Source: Pseudomonadota bacterium (lineage in GTDB: Bacteria; Pseudomonadota; Gammaproteobacteria; Xanthomonadales; Wenzhouxiangellaceae). From it: a stretch of 64,000 nt of DNA. Both the position numbers and the translations under genes were made by a program. The notes below the pieces were generated by a model. It was given only the letters and a program-made list of their open reading frames with translations. It had not been told where the DNA came from and searched no databases. The stretch lies in NCBI GenBank assembly GCA_013285445.1, contig CP053448.1, positions 62,001 to 126,000 of the forward strand, written 5' to 3'. Shown here one piece after another: positions 52,553 to 60,000 of the stretch (position 1 is the stretch's first letter; each line of letters starts with the position of its first letter).

Positions 52553-52841
52553 CGATGCCTGCATGGAGTTGAATACCCAAGGCTCGAGTGACCTTTAGAA
52601 TGGTTTCAAACTCGGGAGAGCGTTCGCCGGAAAGCGCCTTATACAAACTTTCTCGTGACAGGCCCGCGTCCCGGGCGACCCGGCTCATGCCTTTAGCCCG
52701 AGCGATGTCACCCAGGGCTTTAGCAATGAATGCGGCGTCTGCCTCTGGGTCTTCGAAACATGCTTCGAGATACGCTTCGATCTCTTCGTCAGTGCGAAGA
52801 TGCTCGGCTACGTCAAATTCAGAGGTTCGCGTTTTGCTCAT
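52518..52841 (-). CDS. HigA-like HTH antitoxin (cassette)
   Basis: 107 residues. 'Addiction module antidote' family: FDVAEHLRTDEEIEAYLEAC, the HTH MSRVARDAGLSRESLYKALSG and SPEFETILKVTRALGIQL. The last about 12 residues are encoded by attC 11. Its toxin partner upstream is frameshifted. Confidence 0.88.
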   Translation of the reverse strand: MSKTRTSEFDVAEHLRTDEEIEAYLEACFEDPEADAAFIAKALGDIARAKGMSRVARDAGLSRESLYKALSGERSPEFETILKVTRALGIQLHAGIAAQQNAQADAG

Positions 52842-52847
52842 GGCTGG

Positions 52848-53139
52848 TTACAACTCCTGAGCCAATGAAATGGCCCGCTTGATATCACGACTTTGGGACT
52901 TTTTGGTTCCTCCGGCAAGAAGAATGACTACTGAATCTCCCTGCCGGGTCAGATAGACCCGATACCCAGGGCCATAGTCGACTCTCGGCTCGGAAACTCC
53001 GCTACCGACAGACTTCACAATCACCAAAATTCCCAAGTGACAGTCGCCGAAGCCGGACGAGAATCCGGGCCTTGGCCCGAGCATCCCGCAAACCATCCAA
53101 CCAGTCGGCAAATACCTTGGTTTTCCTTACCTCTACCAC
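52848..53139 (-). pseudogene. RelE/HigB-type toxin with +1 frameshift
   Basis: From GTG 53139: VEVRKTKVFADWLDGLRDA, AKARILVRLRRLSLGNFGD, then premature stop. The other frame carries VKSVGSGVSEPRVDYGPGYR and VVILLAGGTKKSQSRDIKRA to the normal end. One extra base near 53019-53020 separates the halves. Restored length about 97 residues, typical of the 'addiction module killer' family. Confidence 0.82.
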
Positions 53140-53188
53140 CAGCCTAGTGTAGCCTTGTGGCTACATCTTGTCAATCTGCTTATTTTGA

Positions 53189-53277
53189 GGCCCAACGAAT
53201 AGCTAAGCAGCGGCCCGACAGGGCCGTCCGGTGGACGGCCGCAAGGCCGGGAACGAACTTGAGCGCCTGGTTAGGCG
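53189..53277 (-). repeat. attC 12
   Basis: GGCCCAACGAATAGCTAAGC, GGCCGTCCGGTGGACGGCC inner stem, AACTTGAGCGCCTGG then TTAGGC. Related to family A in its right half. Confidence 0.88.
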
Positions 53278-53279
53278 CG

Positions 53280-53744
53280 TCATGGAGAGGGCAACGACTG
53301 ATCTTGCGGCTTGCCTTGGTTTTCGGATGGCTTCCGGGGAACAAGACAAATGACACCAGAAACCACTCCGAAAAGGAAGACAAGAATGCCAAGCCAGCCC
53401 ACTATGGTCGCGTTGTGGGCAATGCGTACAAACTCCACCAGTTCTGGTCTGCCAGAAAACGTCGCGGCGAAGCCGAAGCCCCCCAACGCCAGCAGGCAGC
53501 CGCCGATAATGGGAAATAGAGGCCAGAATCGCCGAATGCCGGCTGCCCATCCAACAAGGAAAACGGCAACTCCACACCAAAAGAGCCCCGAGGCGATGCG
53601 GGAATGAAACGCAACGCTTGCCATCAGCTCTGGCGTCGGGTCCTGGTATCCCCATGCTCCGCCATAGAAGAGCTTATACAAGGATCCCGCAACTACGATC
53701 AGCACACCGCCAACAATCAGAAGTAGGGGCCAGAATCGCTGCAT
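53280..53744 (-). CDS. Membrane protein with four helices (cassette)
   Basis: Start at Met 53744. About 154 residues with helices near WPLLLIVGGVLIVVAGSLY, GLFWCGVAVFLVGWA, PLFPIIGGCLLALGG and GILVFLFGVVSGVIC. The two FWPL[LF] repeats suggest an internal duplication. No family recognised. Confidence 0.6.
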   Translation of the reverse strand: MQRFWPLLLIVGGVLIVVAGSLYKLFYGGAWGYQDPTPELMASVAFHSRIASGLFWCGVAVFLVGWAAGIRRFWPLFPIIGGCLLALGGFGFAATFSGRPELVEFVRIAHNATIVGWLGILVFLFGVVSGVICLVPRKPSENQGKPQDQSLPSP

Positions 53745-53792
53745 AGTGTTCGTCCGCCTAACAGCCAATTATGTGCTCGTCTCCGAAATATG

Positions 53793-54086
53793 TCATAGCG
53801 CATGCGCAAGCCAATAGGTCATGATGGCCAAGAAGCCGAAGAGCAAAACGAATTGGGGCACTGCTGTCTTGTACTTGAGCGACCAAGCTGAACAGACCGC
53901 GCCTAGTATTCCCAAGGGTCCGAACATGTTGACGCCGAAGATCGCTCGGCTTTCACAGTCAAGCCCCATTAACCTACCAGAGCAAAAACCGGAGAACGGC
54001 CAAGCGGCCAGGCCAAGCAGGACGATCGATGCCAGGACCTCGATCCAAGCCAATACTTTAAGCATTTCGATTTGCACCCTAGACAC
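53793..54086 (-). CDS. Small membrane protein (cassette)
   Basis: 97 residues, three hydrophobic helices (VLASIVLLGLAAWPFSGFC, GPLGILGAVCSAW, FVLLFGFLAIMTYWLA). Two cysteines lie near the first loop. The 48 bp between it and 53744 contains only a half core site (CCTAACAG near 53757), so its attC seems lost. Confidence 0.55.
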   Translation of the reverse strand: MSRVQIEMLKVLAWIEVLASIVLLGLAAWPFSGFCSGRLMGLDCESRAIFGVNMFGPLGILGAVCSAWSLKYKTAVPQFVLLFGFLAIMTYWLAHAL

Positions 54087-54172
54087 ATAACGTCTGAGCT
54101 AAGCGGCGCGGCGTTAGCCGCGTCCGGTGGAGGCCCGTAGGGCCGGAGCGAACTTGAGCGACTTGTTATGCG
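54085..54172 (-). repeat. attC 13 (family A)
   Basis: Family A with GGCGTTAGCC stem, GGCCCGTAGGGCC stem and GAGCGAACTTGAGCGACTTG right arm. Confidence 0.92.
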
Positions 54173-54363
54173 GCTATGCCTTCTACTTGCAAATGGCTAA
54201 TATCGGTCCGCTGGCTAGCATGCTCAAAGGTAATCGCGCAAACGTTGCCGTCTGAGTCCAGGTCAAGGAGAGTGTTCTCATCAAGATCCCGGGTTTCCGA
54301 AATCTCCCTGCCTTGGAACTCGATGTAAAGCGTATCCGTGTCTTCAAAATACTGGACTTTCAT
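54166..54363 (-). CDS. DUF2283 protein, likely antitoxin (cassette)
   Basis: 65 residues: KVQYFEDTDTLYIEFQGREI, TRDLDENTLLDLDSDGNVCA and ITFEHAS are the DUF2283 pattern. DUF2283 genes commonly pair with DUF4258-like genes, as here (4-bp overlap), and act as the antitoxin in such TA units. Confidence 0.8.
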   Translation of the reverse strand: MKVQYFEDTDTLYIEFQGREISETRDLDENTLLDLDSDGNVCAITFEHASQRTDISHLQVEGIAA

Positions 54364-54596
54364 GGCCTAAATCCTCGATCGAAGAATGCATTATGGACCG
54401 TCTGACGGTCCGCAAGCAAAACTACCCGGAGATATCGCCCTCCAGCCTCCGGAATTCGGGCCCACCTTCGAACTCGCCCGTCTGATTGGATATGCTCTTG
54501 CTCCGGGCGTTCCACTGCCCGCTCAATCCACTCGTCCCGTATTCCGGCACGATCTGGGCGATTTCGAGTGGTCTCAAAGTAGCGTGTGGTTTTCAT
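54360..54596 (-). CDS. DUF4258-like protein, likely toxin (cassette)
   Basis: 78 residues. TTRYFETTRNRPDRAGIRDEW, VRRWARIPEAGGRYLRVVLL and VHNAFFDRGF. Small basic protein of RelE-like predicted fold, paired with DUF2283. TA activity is inferred from the pairing. Confidence 0.72.
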   Translation of the reverse strand: MKTTRYFETTRNRPDRAGIRDEWIERAVERPEQEHIQSDGRVRRWARIPEAGGRYLRVVLLADRQTVHNAFFDRGFRP

Positions 54597-54613
54597 GCCT
54601 TCAGTCTTGTGGC

Positions 54614-54674
54614 CGCATAACGCTGCGCATCAGGCGCGCGCGTTAGCGCGTCGCTCTGCATGCGCTTGTTAGAC
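54614..54674 (-). repeat. attC 14 (short)
   Basis: CATAACGCTGCGCATCAGGC, GCGCGTTAGCGCG stem-loop, CATGCGCTTGTTAGAC. About 60 bp. Confidence 0.85.
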
Positions 54675-55373
54675 AGCCTGCTGTTGCCATTGCCCGACAT
54701 TGACGCCTTTGACCAACAACCAGAGTAGTAGTGCCAATTCGGACAAATGAGTCACGATAAGAAACGGATTGCTCCATAGCGTGCGCTCGGTCCCGGGTAA
54801 GAAAAAAGCTTGAAAGAAGAGGACGAGATACCCAAGACTGCCCACCATCAGCAATGCGCCCAGAAACCGGGGGAGAAAACCGGATTTGAAGACCAGGTAC
54901 CCCAGAGGAATCAGCCACAAGCCGAAGAAAATCGCCGCAACCAGAGTTCCGAATCGGTGCAAGTTCAAAAACAACTCCACCTGCTCTTGCAGCTGGCTCG
55001 ACGCCGCGAGGAATGCGGCGAACAGGTAGCCTTGACTGAGCATGTAGATAGGAACGGAAGCCAAGACGAGTCCGAGCATAGCCATCGCACTCGTTTTGTC
55101 GACAGACCGAAGAAGTCTGTAGAGGAGTAGCGCATAGAACAGCCAAGCGACCATCATGATCAGACTGCCGGCGATTCCCAGGCGGAACAGCGCTTCGGAC
55201 GCCACGATCTTGCTCGACGTTGCCGCCAGATCCTCCCGGACGATCAGGCGCGACGCCACGAAACCCGCGAAGGAACCACTCGCAAGCACGAGAACTCCTA
55301 CGAGACCAGCTACCCTCGCATGAACAAGTGGGGAGGCCCCAATCAATTGCGACTCTTCAGCGTTCACGGTCAT
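54669..55373 (-). CDS. DUF4386 membrane protein (cassette)
   Basis: 234 residues, six membrane helices, with ARVAGLVGVLVLASGSFAG at the start, FRLGIAGSLIMMVAWLFYAL and GLWLIPLGYLVFKSGFLPRF, all typical of DUF4386. Function unknown. The last residues come from attC 14. Confidence 0.82.
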   Translation of the reverse strand: MTVNAEESQLIGASPLVHARVAGLVGVLVLASGSFAGFVASRLIVREDLAATSSKIVASEALFRLGIAGSLIMMVAWLFYALLLYRLLRSVDKTSAMAMLGLVLASVPIYMLSQGYLFAAFLAASSQLQEQVELFLNLHRFGTLVAAIFFGLWLIPLGYLVFKSGFLPRFLGALLMVGSLGYLVLFFQAFFLPGTERTLWSNPFLIVTHLSELALLLWLLVKGVNVGQWQQQAV

Positions 55374-55402
55374 AGCCTGTGTCCTTTCAAGGGGCGGGTG
55401 GC

Positions 55403-55467
55403 TGCCTAACCGTCTGAGCTAAGCGGCGCGGCTTTAGCCGCGTCCGTGTTGAACCGGTTGTTAGGCG
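55403..55467 (-). repeat. attC 15 (hybrid of family A and family B)
   Basis: Left half GTCTGAGCTAAGCGGCGCGG plus stem GGCTTTAGCC is family A. The rest, GTTGAACCGGTTGTTAGG, is family B-like. The second stem of family A is missing. At 65 bp it is shorter than either parent. Confidence 0.85.
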
Positions 55468-55670
55468 ACATCCACGTACTCGACATGGCTGCTAGGAGGG
55501 GGAATGGGCTCCCCGTCCTCCCTCATACCATCAAGGTGAAATTCGATGGCCTCCCGAATTTGCCTTTCAACTTCCTCAATTGTTGCACCGGTAGCAATAC
55601 AGCCAGGCAAGTCTGGGACATATGCCGAATAGTTGTTCTCTGCTTTTTCGATGACGATTGCATACTTCAT
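55461..55670 (-). CDS. hicB: HicB-type antitoxin, second copy (cassette)
   Basis: 69 residues: YAIVIEKAENNYSAYVPDLP, GCIATGATIEEVERQIREAI, the canonical HicB RNase-H-like fold, ending in PPPSSHVEYVDVA. No relation in sequence to the first HicB beyond fold. 8 bp after hicA. Confidence 0.92.
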   Translation of the reverse strand: MKYAIVIEKAENNYSAYVPDLPGCIATGATIEEVERQIREAIEFHLDGMREDGEPIPPPSSHVEYVDVA

Positions 55671-55678
55671 AGCTGCAC

Positions 55679-55864
55679 CTATTTCCAGCCGGCCTGTTTG
55701 TAAATGCTGTCTACTGTTCCGACAGTCAAATCGTCGCCAGGTTTTCCAGGCACTGTAACGCGCCCAGGTTTCGAGGGATGCTTGAATTGGCGATGGCTAC
55801 CTCGCGTCGAGTGGTGATACCAGCCATCTTCCTTCAGTTTTCGCAGAATATCACGTACCTTCAT
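55679..55864 (-). CDS. hicA: HicA-type toxin, second copy (cassette)
   Basis: 61 residues. KVRDILRKLKEDGWYHHSTR and GSHRQFKHPSKPGRVTVPGK with the catalytic His in FKHP. Classic HicA, intact. Confidence 0.93.
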   Translation of the reverse strand: MKVRDILRKLKEDGWYHHSTRGSHRQFKHPSKPGRVTVPGKPGDDLTVGTVDSIYKQAGWK

Positions 55865-55902
55865 CTACTTCGAATACCCCGCCATAAGCCCTGCATTTGT
55901 TC

Positions 55903-55988
55903 GCCTAACGTCTGAGCTAAGCGGCGCAGCTTTAGCTGCGTCTGGTGGAGGCCCGGAGGGCCGGAACGTACTTGAGCGACTTGTTAGC
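55903..55988 (-). repeat. attC 16 (family A, AGC variant)
   Basis: Stem reads CAGCTTTAGCTG where most family members have CGGCTTTAGCCG: a paired change. Second stem GGCCCGGAGGGCC. About 86 bp. Confidence 0.92.
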
Positions 55989-56255
55989 TGTGGAAGGGGC
56001 ATTCTCCGCCAGAGCGCCCCCGCCACTGGGCGAAGCCCGCCCCAGTTCTCGACTGGCAGAAAGCCGGACGCCGCTGCGACCTTTCCGGTTAAAAGCGACG
56101 AAGGCATAGCCCTCCGGACTGCACGCCAGGAATCGGCAGCGATGAGGCCGGCTACTACTCCCGAGCTTGAAAACTTGCGCGGCACCCGTGGCACGGCGTG
56201 AGCTACCAACGGCCCCGCTCTGGCCGTTCTTCGGGGCAGATCTACAAATACTCAT
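55932..56255 (-). CDS. Possible ORFan of a 270-bp cassette
   Basis: The cassette between attC 16 and 17 has one long minus-strand frame from Met 56255, 107 residues (ICRSAPKNGQSGAVGSSRRA, FLACSPEGYAFVAFNRKGRS), ending inside attC 16. Composition is Ser/Arg/Gly-rich and no family is evident. It could equally be non-coding. Confidence 0.3.
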   Translation of the reverse strand: MSICRSAPKNGQSGAVGSSRRATGAAQVFKLGSSSRPHRCRFLACSPEGYAFVAFNRKGRSGVRLSASRELGRASPSGGGALAENAPSTANKSLKYVPALRASTRRS

Positions 56256-56261
56256 TCCAAC

Positions 56262-56347
56262 AGCTAACGTCTGAGCTAAGCGGCGCGGCGTTAGCCGCGT
56301 CCGGTGGAGCGCGAAGCGCGGAACGAACTTGAGCGCTTTGTTAGCTT
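56262..56347 (-). repeat. attC 17 (family A, GCGC variant)
   Basis: Second stem is GAGCGCGAAGCGCGGAAC, in place of GGCCCGAAGGGCC: several paired replacements that keep the hairpin. Right core CTTTGTTAGC. Confidence 0.92.
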
Positions 56348-56355
56348 TCAGCGCT

Positions 56356-56664
56356 CTAATCTCTCGCCAGCTTGCTGCGCCGAAGCCTTTGCTCACTGCG
56401 CATGACGTGCAAAATGTATACGCGACCCTGTACTTTGTCGTGCCGATAGATGATGCGGCATGGGGGCTCGATAATCTGACGGTAACGCCACCCATCAAAT
56501 TCCTGGGGTTTCGAGCCACTGTCCGGGTGTGCTTCTAGTTGATCCACATGCTCGAAAATTCGCACAACGAGCTTCTTTGCCGCCGCCGGATTCTCAAGTG
56601 CTATGTAATCTGCAATAGCATCCAAGTCTGCCAGCGCTGGGTCAGACCAAATTACTTCAGCCAT
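56356..56664 (-). CDS. ParE/RelE-family toxin (cassette)
   Basis: 102 residues: VIWSDPALADLDAIADYIAL, VRIFEHVDQLEAHPDSGSKP, CRIIYRHDKVQGRVYILHVM, a complete ParE-type gyrase inhibitor/RelE fold. Intact, unlike two other ParE genes in the array. Overlaps the antitoxin by 13 bp. Confidence 0.9.
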   Translation of the reverse strand: MAEVIWSDPALADLDAIADYIALENPAAAKKLVVRIFEHVDQLEAHPDSGSKPQEFDGWRYRQIIEPPCRIIYRHDKVQGRVYILHVMRSEQRLRRSKLARD

Positions 56665-56909
56665 CGGGCCATCTTGGCCTTGGCTTGATCGTTCGAGACG
56701 GTACGCCCCTCATCCACAGCGTGCTCTCCCCGGGCTATCCCTTCCAACAGCTTCATCCTGGCCTGGAGCCCTTCGTAGCTATCTACATCAATGAGATACG
56801 CCGAAGGCAGTCCATGCTGCGTGATCAGAATTGGCTCCTTATCCTTCGCCAATTCCGACAGCAGATCTGTGGCTTTTCGTTTCAGAGTCGTGACAAGTTC
56901 AGTTCGCAT
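56652..56909 (-). CDS. Phd/YefM-family antitoxin (cassette)
   Basis: 85 residues: an N-terminal DNA-binding region (LKRKATDLLSELAKDKEPIL, ITQHGLPSAYLIDVDSYE) followed by a flexible toxin-binding tail. Antitoxin first, toxin second. Confidence 0.9.
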   Translation of the reverse strand: MRTELVTTLKRKATDLLSELAKDKEPILITQHGLPSAYLIDVDSYEGLQARMKLLEGIARGEHAVDEGRTVSNDQAKAKMARWLK

Positions 56910-56954
56910 ACAGTGATACTAAAGTATCATATCGCTAAATGCAAGCACCCTGAA

Positions 56955-57042
56955 AGCTAACGTCTGAGCTAAGCGGCGCGGCTTTAGCCGCGTCCGGTGG
57001 AGGCCCGAAGGGCCGGAACGTACTTGAGCGACTTGTTAGGCA
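56955..57042 (-). repeat. attC 18 (family A)
   Basis: Family A consensus copy: GCTAACGTCTGAGCTAAGCG, CGGCTTTAGCCG, GGCCCGAAGGGCC, CGACTTGTTAGGC. Confidence 0.93.
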
Positions 57043-57045
57043 AAG

Positions 57046-57528
57046 CTATAGCCGCAGCTTCGAATAGACTCCCTCTACAGAGCATTTTTCACGTCCGACA
57101 TGAAGCTCTCCATAGCCGGTGGCATTCAACCTTAGGACCGCATCTTCGCCAAGAGCCAAACTAAGACAAGAGGAGGTTTTTATGAATAGCTGCTGCCCAT
57201 CTACCTCATACCAATCATCTTCTTCCCGAGTAACACTGATAGAGTATGTTCCTGGGTCTTGGTCAGAGGCGCCATACACGGCTATAACGTCGCATTTCTC
57301 ACCGGCATCTAGGAATACGATCTCGCCTGAATAGCCTCGCATTCTCAGGAACGAGTCCTCGTAATAAACGTACTCGTAGCAATAGCGCGTATGAATAAAG
57401 GTGTCCTCCCCGTCAATCTTGTATAGATTACTCCCCTTCCGAGTGACGCTAATTTCGTAGTTTTCGGCATGCAGGCTAGTTACAAAAAGCAGGATGCATG
57501 TGGCGAAAATGATGTGTGCTGATTTCAT
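57046..57528 (-). CDS. Secreted protein with two related domains (cassette)
   Basis: 160 residues. Signal peptide (IIFATCILLFVTSLHAE). Two repeats of about 65 residues start YEISVTRKGSNLYKIDG and YSISVTREEDDWYEVDG and each end in CDV-/CSVEGVY with two cysteines per repeat. Probably a small beta-domain protein exported to the periplasm. Function unknown. Confidence 0.68.
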   Translation of the reverse strand: MKSAHIIFATCILLFVTSLHAENYEISVTRKGSNLYKIDGEDTFIHTRYCYEYVYYEDSFLRMRGYSGEIVFLDAGEKCDVIAVYGASDQDPGTYSISVTREEDDWYEVDGQQLFIKTSSCLSLALGEDAVLRLNATGYGELHVGREKCSVEGVYSKLRL

Positions 57529-57540
57529 AGGTATCCCCTT

Positions 57541-57634
57541 GCCTAACGCTTGGGTTAACCGGCGCCGCCCCCGAACTCGCCCGGCTATGCCGCCCCGGAG
57601 CTTTCCGGCGTCCGGTTGAACCCTTTGTTAGGTG
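57541..57634 (-). repeat. attC 19 (family B)
   Basis: GCCTAACGCTTGGGTTAACC ... GTCCGGTTGAACCCTTTGTT AGG, inner stem CCCGGCTATGCCG. About 93 bp. Confidence 0.92.
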
Positions 57635-57878
57635 CCGGCGCGCCCCGCAGGAGGCCCTCAGTGCTGAGGTCCTCGTCGAGGTCCGGCCAGTGAATGCCGT
57701 AACCACCGCCACAGATTTGCCAATTTGAGAGTTCGGCTACCGAGGCGTGGGCAAGCCGCGGATACCACTCTATTGGCACGGAGATTCGACGGCCATCCTT
57801 AAGGCCGACAATCAGGAATTCCTCGGTAAATTCAACCGAGTCCACCCGCTCATCGGCGTTAAGCGCCAAAGTACCCAT
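57585..57878 (-). CDS. DUF2442 protein (cassette)
   Basis: 97 residues: EFTEEFLIVGLKDGRRISVP, IEWYPRLAHASVAELSNWQI and GIHWPDLDEDLSTEGLL are the DUF2442 pattern. The last about 15 residues are read from attC 19. DUF2442 usually pairs with DUF4160, as here (20-bp overlap), and the pair is treated as TA-like. Confidence 0.85.
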   Translation of the reverse strand: MGTLALNADERVDSVEFTEEFLIVGLKDGRRISVPIEWYPRLAHASVAELSNWQICGGGYGIHWPDLDEDLSTEGLLRGAPAPNKGFNRTPESSGAA

Positions 57879-58098
57879 TCCAAGCCTCCAGAAGTGACTG
57901 TTGATTAGATTCTACAACACCTCGGATTCTCCGGAGTTCGTGCGCCGGGAATCCCAAGTTTCTCGCAAGGGCGACCGGCTCTAGCCAAAACTTGGCAGAA
58001 CAGGCGTCGCGATCCACATGTACATGGGGTGGTTCGCCAGGTTCATGGCTATACCAGAAGAAACGATAGGGCCCCTCTCTGAGAACTGTTGGCACCAA
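57859..58098 (-). CDS. DUF4160 protein (cassette)
   Basis: 79 residues: MVPTVLREGPYRFFWYSHEP, EPPHVHVDRD, AKFWLEPVALARN. The Hx(V)H pair suggests metal binding or catalysis. First gene of the DUF4160-DUF2442 unit. Confidence 0.85.
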   Translation of the reverse strand: MVPTVLREGPYRFFWYSHEPGEPPHVHVDRDACSAKFWLEPVALARNLGFPAHELRRIRGVVESNQQSLLEAWNGYFGA

Positions 58099-58114
58099 AA
58101 CCTCCCTATTCGTG

Positions 58115-58186
58115 CACCTAACGCTTTGCTTTGCGGCGTGCCGGAGCGCAGCGTAGGCACGTCCGGCAACAGCTACTTGTTAGCAG
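58115..58186 (-). repeat. attC 20
   Basis: CACCTAACGCTTTGCTTTGC, GCGTGCCGG/CCGGCA arms, CAGCTACTTGTTAGC. About 71 bp. Confidence 0.87.
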
Positions 58187-58192
58187 CGTGGA

Positions 58193-58663
58193 TCAGCAAC
58201 CCAATAGCTGCCAGTTGTTTCGATAGCTGTCAGGATCTTCAACTGGGATACGAAATACCCGCATGTTTGAATCTTTCCTTCCCGAATCTCCGTCTAGCCA
58301 AAATTCATGCTGCCATTTGACATATTTTGCAACTACTTTGCTTTCAACGAGGAAAAACGATGGAAGCTCATCCTCCTCTTGAAGGTTTACAAAGCAATAC
58401 ACTAGGTTTTCATCAACTAGGGCCTCATGCTTTTTTGACATCGTCCATGAGTAGAAATAACCGTCTCCAAAAAGACGAGCTTTGTTAGGTTTCGAAGTAG
58501 AAGTCTTAACTTCAACCTTATAGAGACGATTCAAATCTTGATTTGTAACGAGAATGTCGACACCCTTCGTATTTCCTAGTGTCAGTGTGGCAACTAGCCC
58601 TTTTCTCGTAAGCTGTGCCAGCGTGAAATACTCACCAGCCAACCCCGTTTGCGATTTATCCAT
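58193..58663 (-). CDS. PD-(D/E)XK-like nuclease protein (cassette)
   Basis: 156 residues. Core: GLAGEYFTLAQLTRKGL helix (Glu11), GVDILVTN (Asp36) and YKVEVKTS (Glu51, Lys53) match the D-ExK pattern of restriction-like nucleases. A further FFLVESKVVAKYV strand follows. Single-domain; could be a nuclease or an inactive DNA-binding relative. Confidence 0.72.
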   Translation of the reverse strand: MDKSQTGLAGEYFTLAQLTRKGLVATLTLGNTKGVDILVTNQDLNRLYKVEVKTSTSKPNKARLFGDGYFYSWTMSKKHEALVDENLVYCFVNLQEEDELPSFFLVESKVVAKYVKWQHEFWLDGDSGRKDSNMRVFRIPVEDPDSYRNNWQLLGC

Positions 58664-58676
58664 ATGTCCTCTAGCT

Positions 58677-58747
58677 GCTAACGACCAAGCTCACCCGACG
58701 AAAACCGCATCGCGGTTTTTGGTCGGGTGAAGCGCCTGGTTATGTTC
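58677..58747 (-). repeat. attC 21
   Basis: GCTAACGACCAAGCTCACCC, AAAACCGCATCGCGGTTTT hairpin, GTGAAGCGCCTGGTTATG. About 70 bp, very strong central stem. Confidence 0.88.
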
Positions 58748-58761
58748 CATTTTTAACGTTT

Positions 58762-59349
58762 TCATGATCTCGATGGTGCAAATGACGCGGCCCATTCAAG
58801 GAATAGCCCAGCTGCCTTATCCAGGCTTCCATAGGATCGCGTGTCTTGATTCTTGCCTCGGACTGACCAAGGCCGCTGCCGTTTTCTTCGATTTTCTTCG
58901 TGTAGCTCGCCATCTAACTCGACCACAAAATCGTAGGTAAATTCCTCATAATCAATTGATACATCTGAGCCCTTCATAGGCTTCCCGTTTTTAAATCGCC
59001 TGTGCAGGCTTAGGCAATTATCATCAGATTCAACATGCCATCCAAGGGCTGATAAGGCGTCCATCTCTTTTTCGGAAAGATCATTAATTGATTCATAGCG
59101 CGTGACCTGCTCGGCATCGGGATTCCATTCGACTGCGGATATATCATTTTCTTCTTGTAGTATCGTGATTTTTTCAATCACGAATGACTTCACTGCATTA
59201 GAAGTGAAACAACGTGCACGTACTTTTCCGTTCTTAATGCTTATAGGTGCCACGTCCCTCATAGCGCCAGGCTGGCTGCCGCCACTGTAAACAACTTTCA
59301 ATACCTCGCCGGCTTCGATTGCTTCCCGTAATCGTGCCTCAGTGTTCAT
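58762..59349 (-). CDS. WYL-like domain protein (cassette)
   Basis: 195 residues. The first about 60 (LREAIEAGEVLKVVYSGGSQ, RDVAPISIKNGKVRARCFTS, KSFVIEKITIL) look like a WYL ligand-binding domain, here without an HTH. The C-terminal third is basic (ENRRKRQRPW). WYL proteins often regulate defence genes. AT-richer than the chromosome. Confidence 0.55.
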   Translation of the reverse strand: MNTEARLREAIEAGEVLKVVYSGGSQPGAMRDVAPISIKNGKVRARCFTSNAVKSFVIEKITILQEENDISAVEWNPDAEQVTRYESINDLSEKEMDALSALGWHVESDDNCLSLHRRFKNGKPMKGSDVSIDYEEFTYDFVVELDGELHEENRRKRQRPWSVRGKNQDTRSYGSLDKAAGLFLEWAASFAPSRS

Positions 59350-59372
59350 TATCTACCCCCTCCCTTGATGGA

Positions 59373-59459
59373 ACATAACGTCTGAGCTAAGCGGCGCAGC
59401 TTTAGCTGCGTCCGGTGGAGGCCCGAAGGGCCGGAACGTACTTGAGCGATTTGTTAGGT
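59373..59459 (-). repeat. attC 22 (family A, AGC variant)
   Basis: Family A with the CAGCTTTAGCTG stem, GGCCCGAAGGGCC, right core GATTTGTTAGG. Confidence 0.93.
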
Positions 59460-59996
59460 TTCTTTTGGATGTCCATCTGCATCGAAATGCTCCTTCGCTA
59501 CAGTTTCCGCGAGTTCGGCCAGCTTACGCTCGATTTCTAGCGATATATCGCGGATTAGAATGCGGACCTGCATCAGCTCGTCCGCTGAACATTTGAGCGG
59601 CGGGATGACCTCAATCGCGGAAGGTTGTCCGCCGAGAGTGATTGGTCTGTTTTTTCGAGCGGCAATATCTGTATGAGCGTACACTTCGTTCCTCAGGTCG
59701 AGCAGATGTCTGTGTAGCTGCTTCTGCTCGGTATCCAACACCCTCAGTATCCGCTTCGGAAACTTGGGCCAGCCGCGACTTTCCGTAAAGGGCCTACTGT
59801 AGGAAATAACCATTGAGGTTACGTAGGCGGCCTGGTGCAAATAGTCTTGCCAGGAACCCTCCCAAGGCTCTAAATACCATCCCTTGGACTGTAAGTGATC
59901 CGCATAGAAGGCGGCCTGACTTAAATCCTGCTGACCAGCATAGAGAAGCGCATATGTTTGCTGGGCGTTCCTTTCGGCCGGATCCATATCTTTCAT
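59454..59996 (-). CDS. Helical protein with HEPN-like RxxxxxH motif (cassette)
   Basis: 180 residues, all-alpha. The segment DLRNEVYAHTD (Arg102-His108) fits the RNase HEPN signature Rx4-6H and resembles AbiU2/HEPN-type sequences. No nucleotidyltransferase partner lies in the cassette. Possible RNA-cleaving abortive-infection protein; unproven. Confidence 0.5.
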   Translation of the reverse strand: MKDMDPAERNAQQTYALLYAGQQDLSQAAFYADHLQSKGWYLEPWEGSWQDYLHQAAYVTSMVISYSRPFTESRGWPKFPKRILRVLDTEQKQLHRHLLDLRNEVYAHTDIAARKNRPITLGGQPSAIEVIPPLKCSADELMQVRILIRDISLEIERKLAELAETVAKEHFDADGHPKET

Positions 59997-60000
59997 GGAA

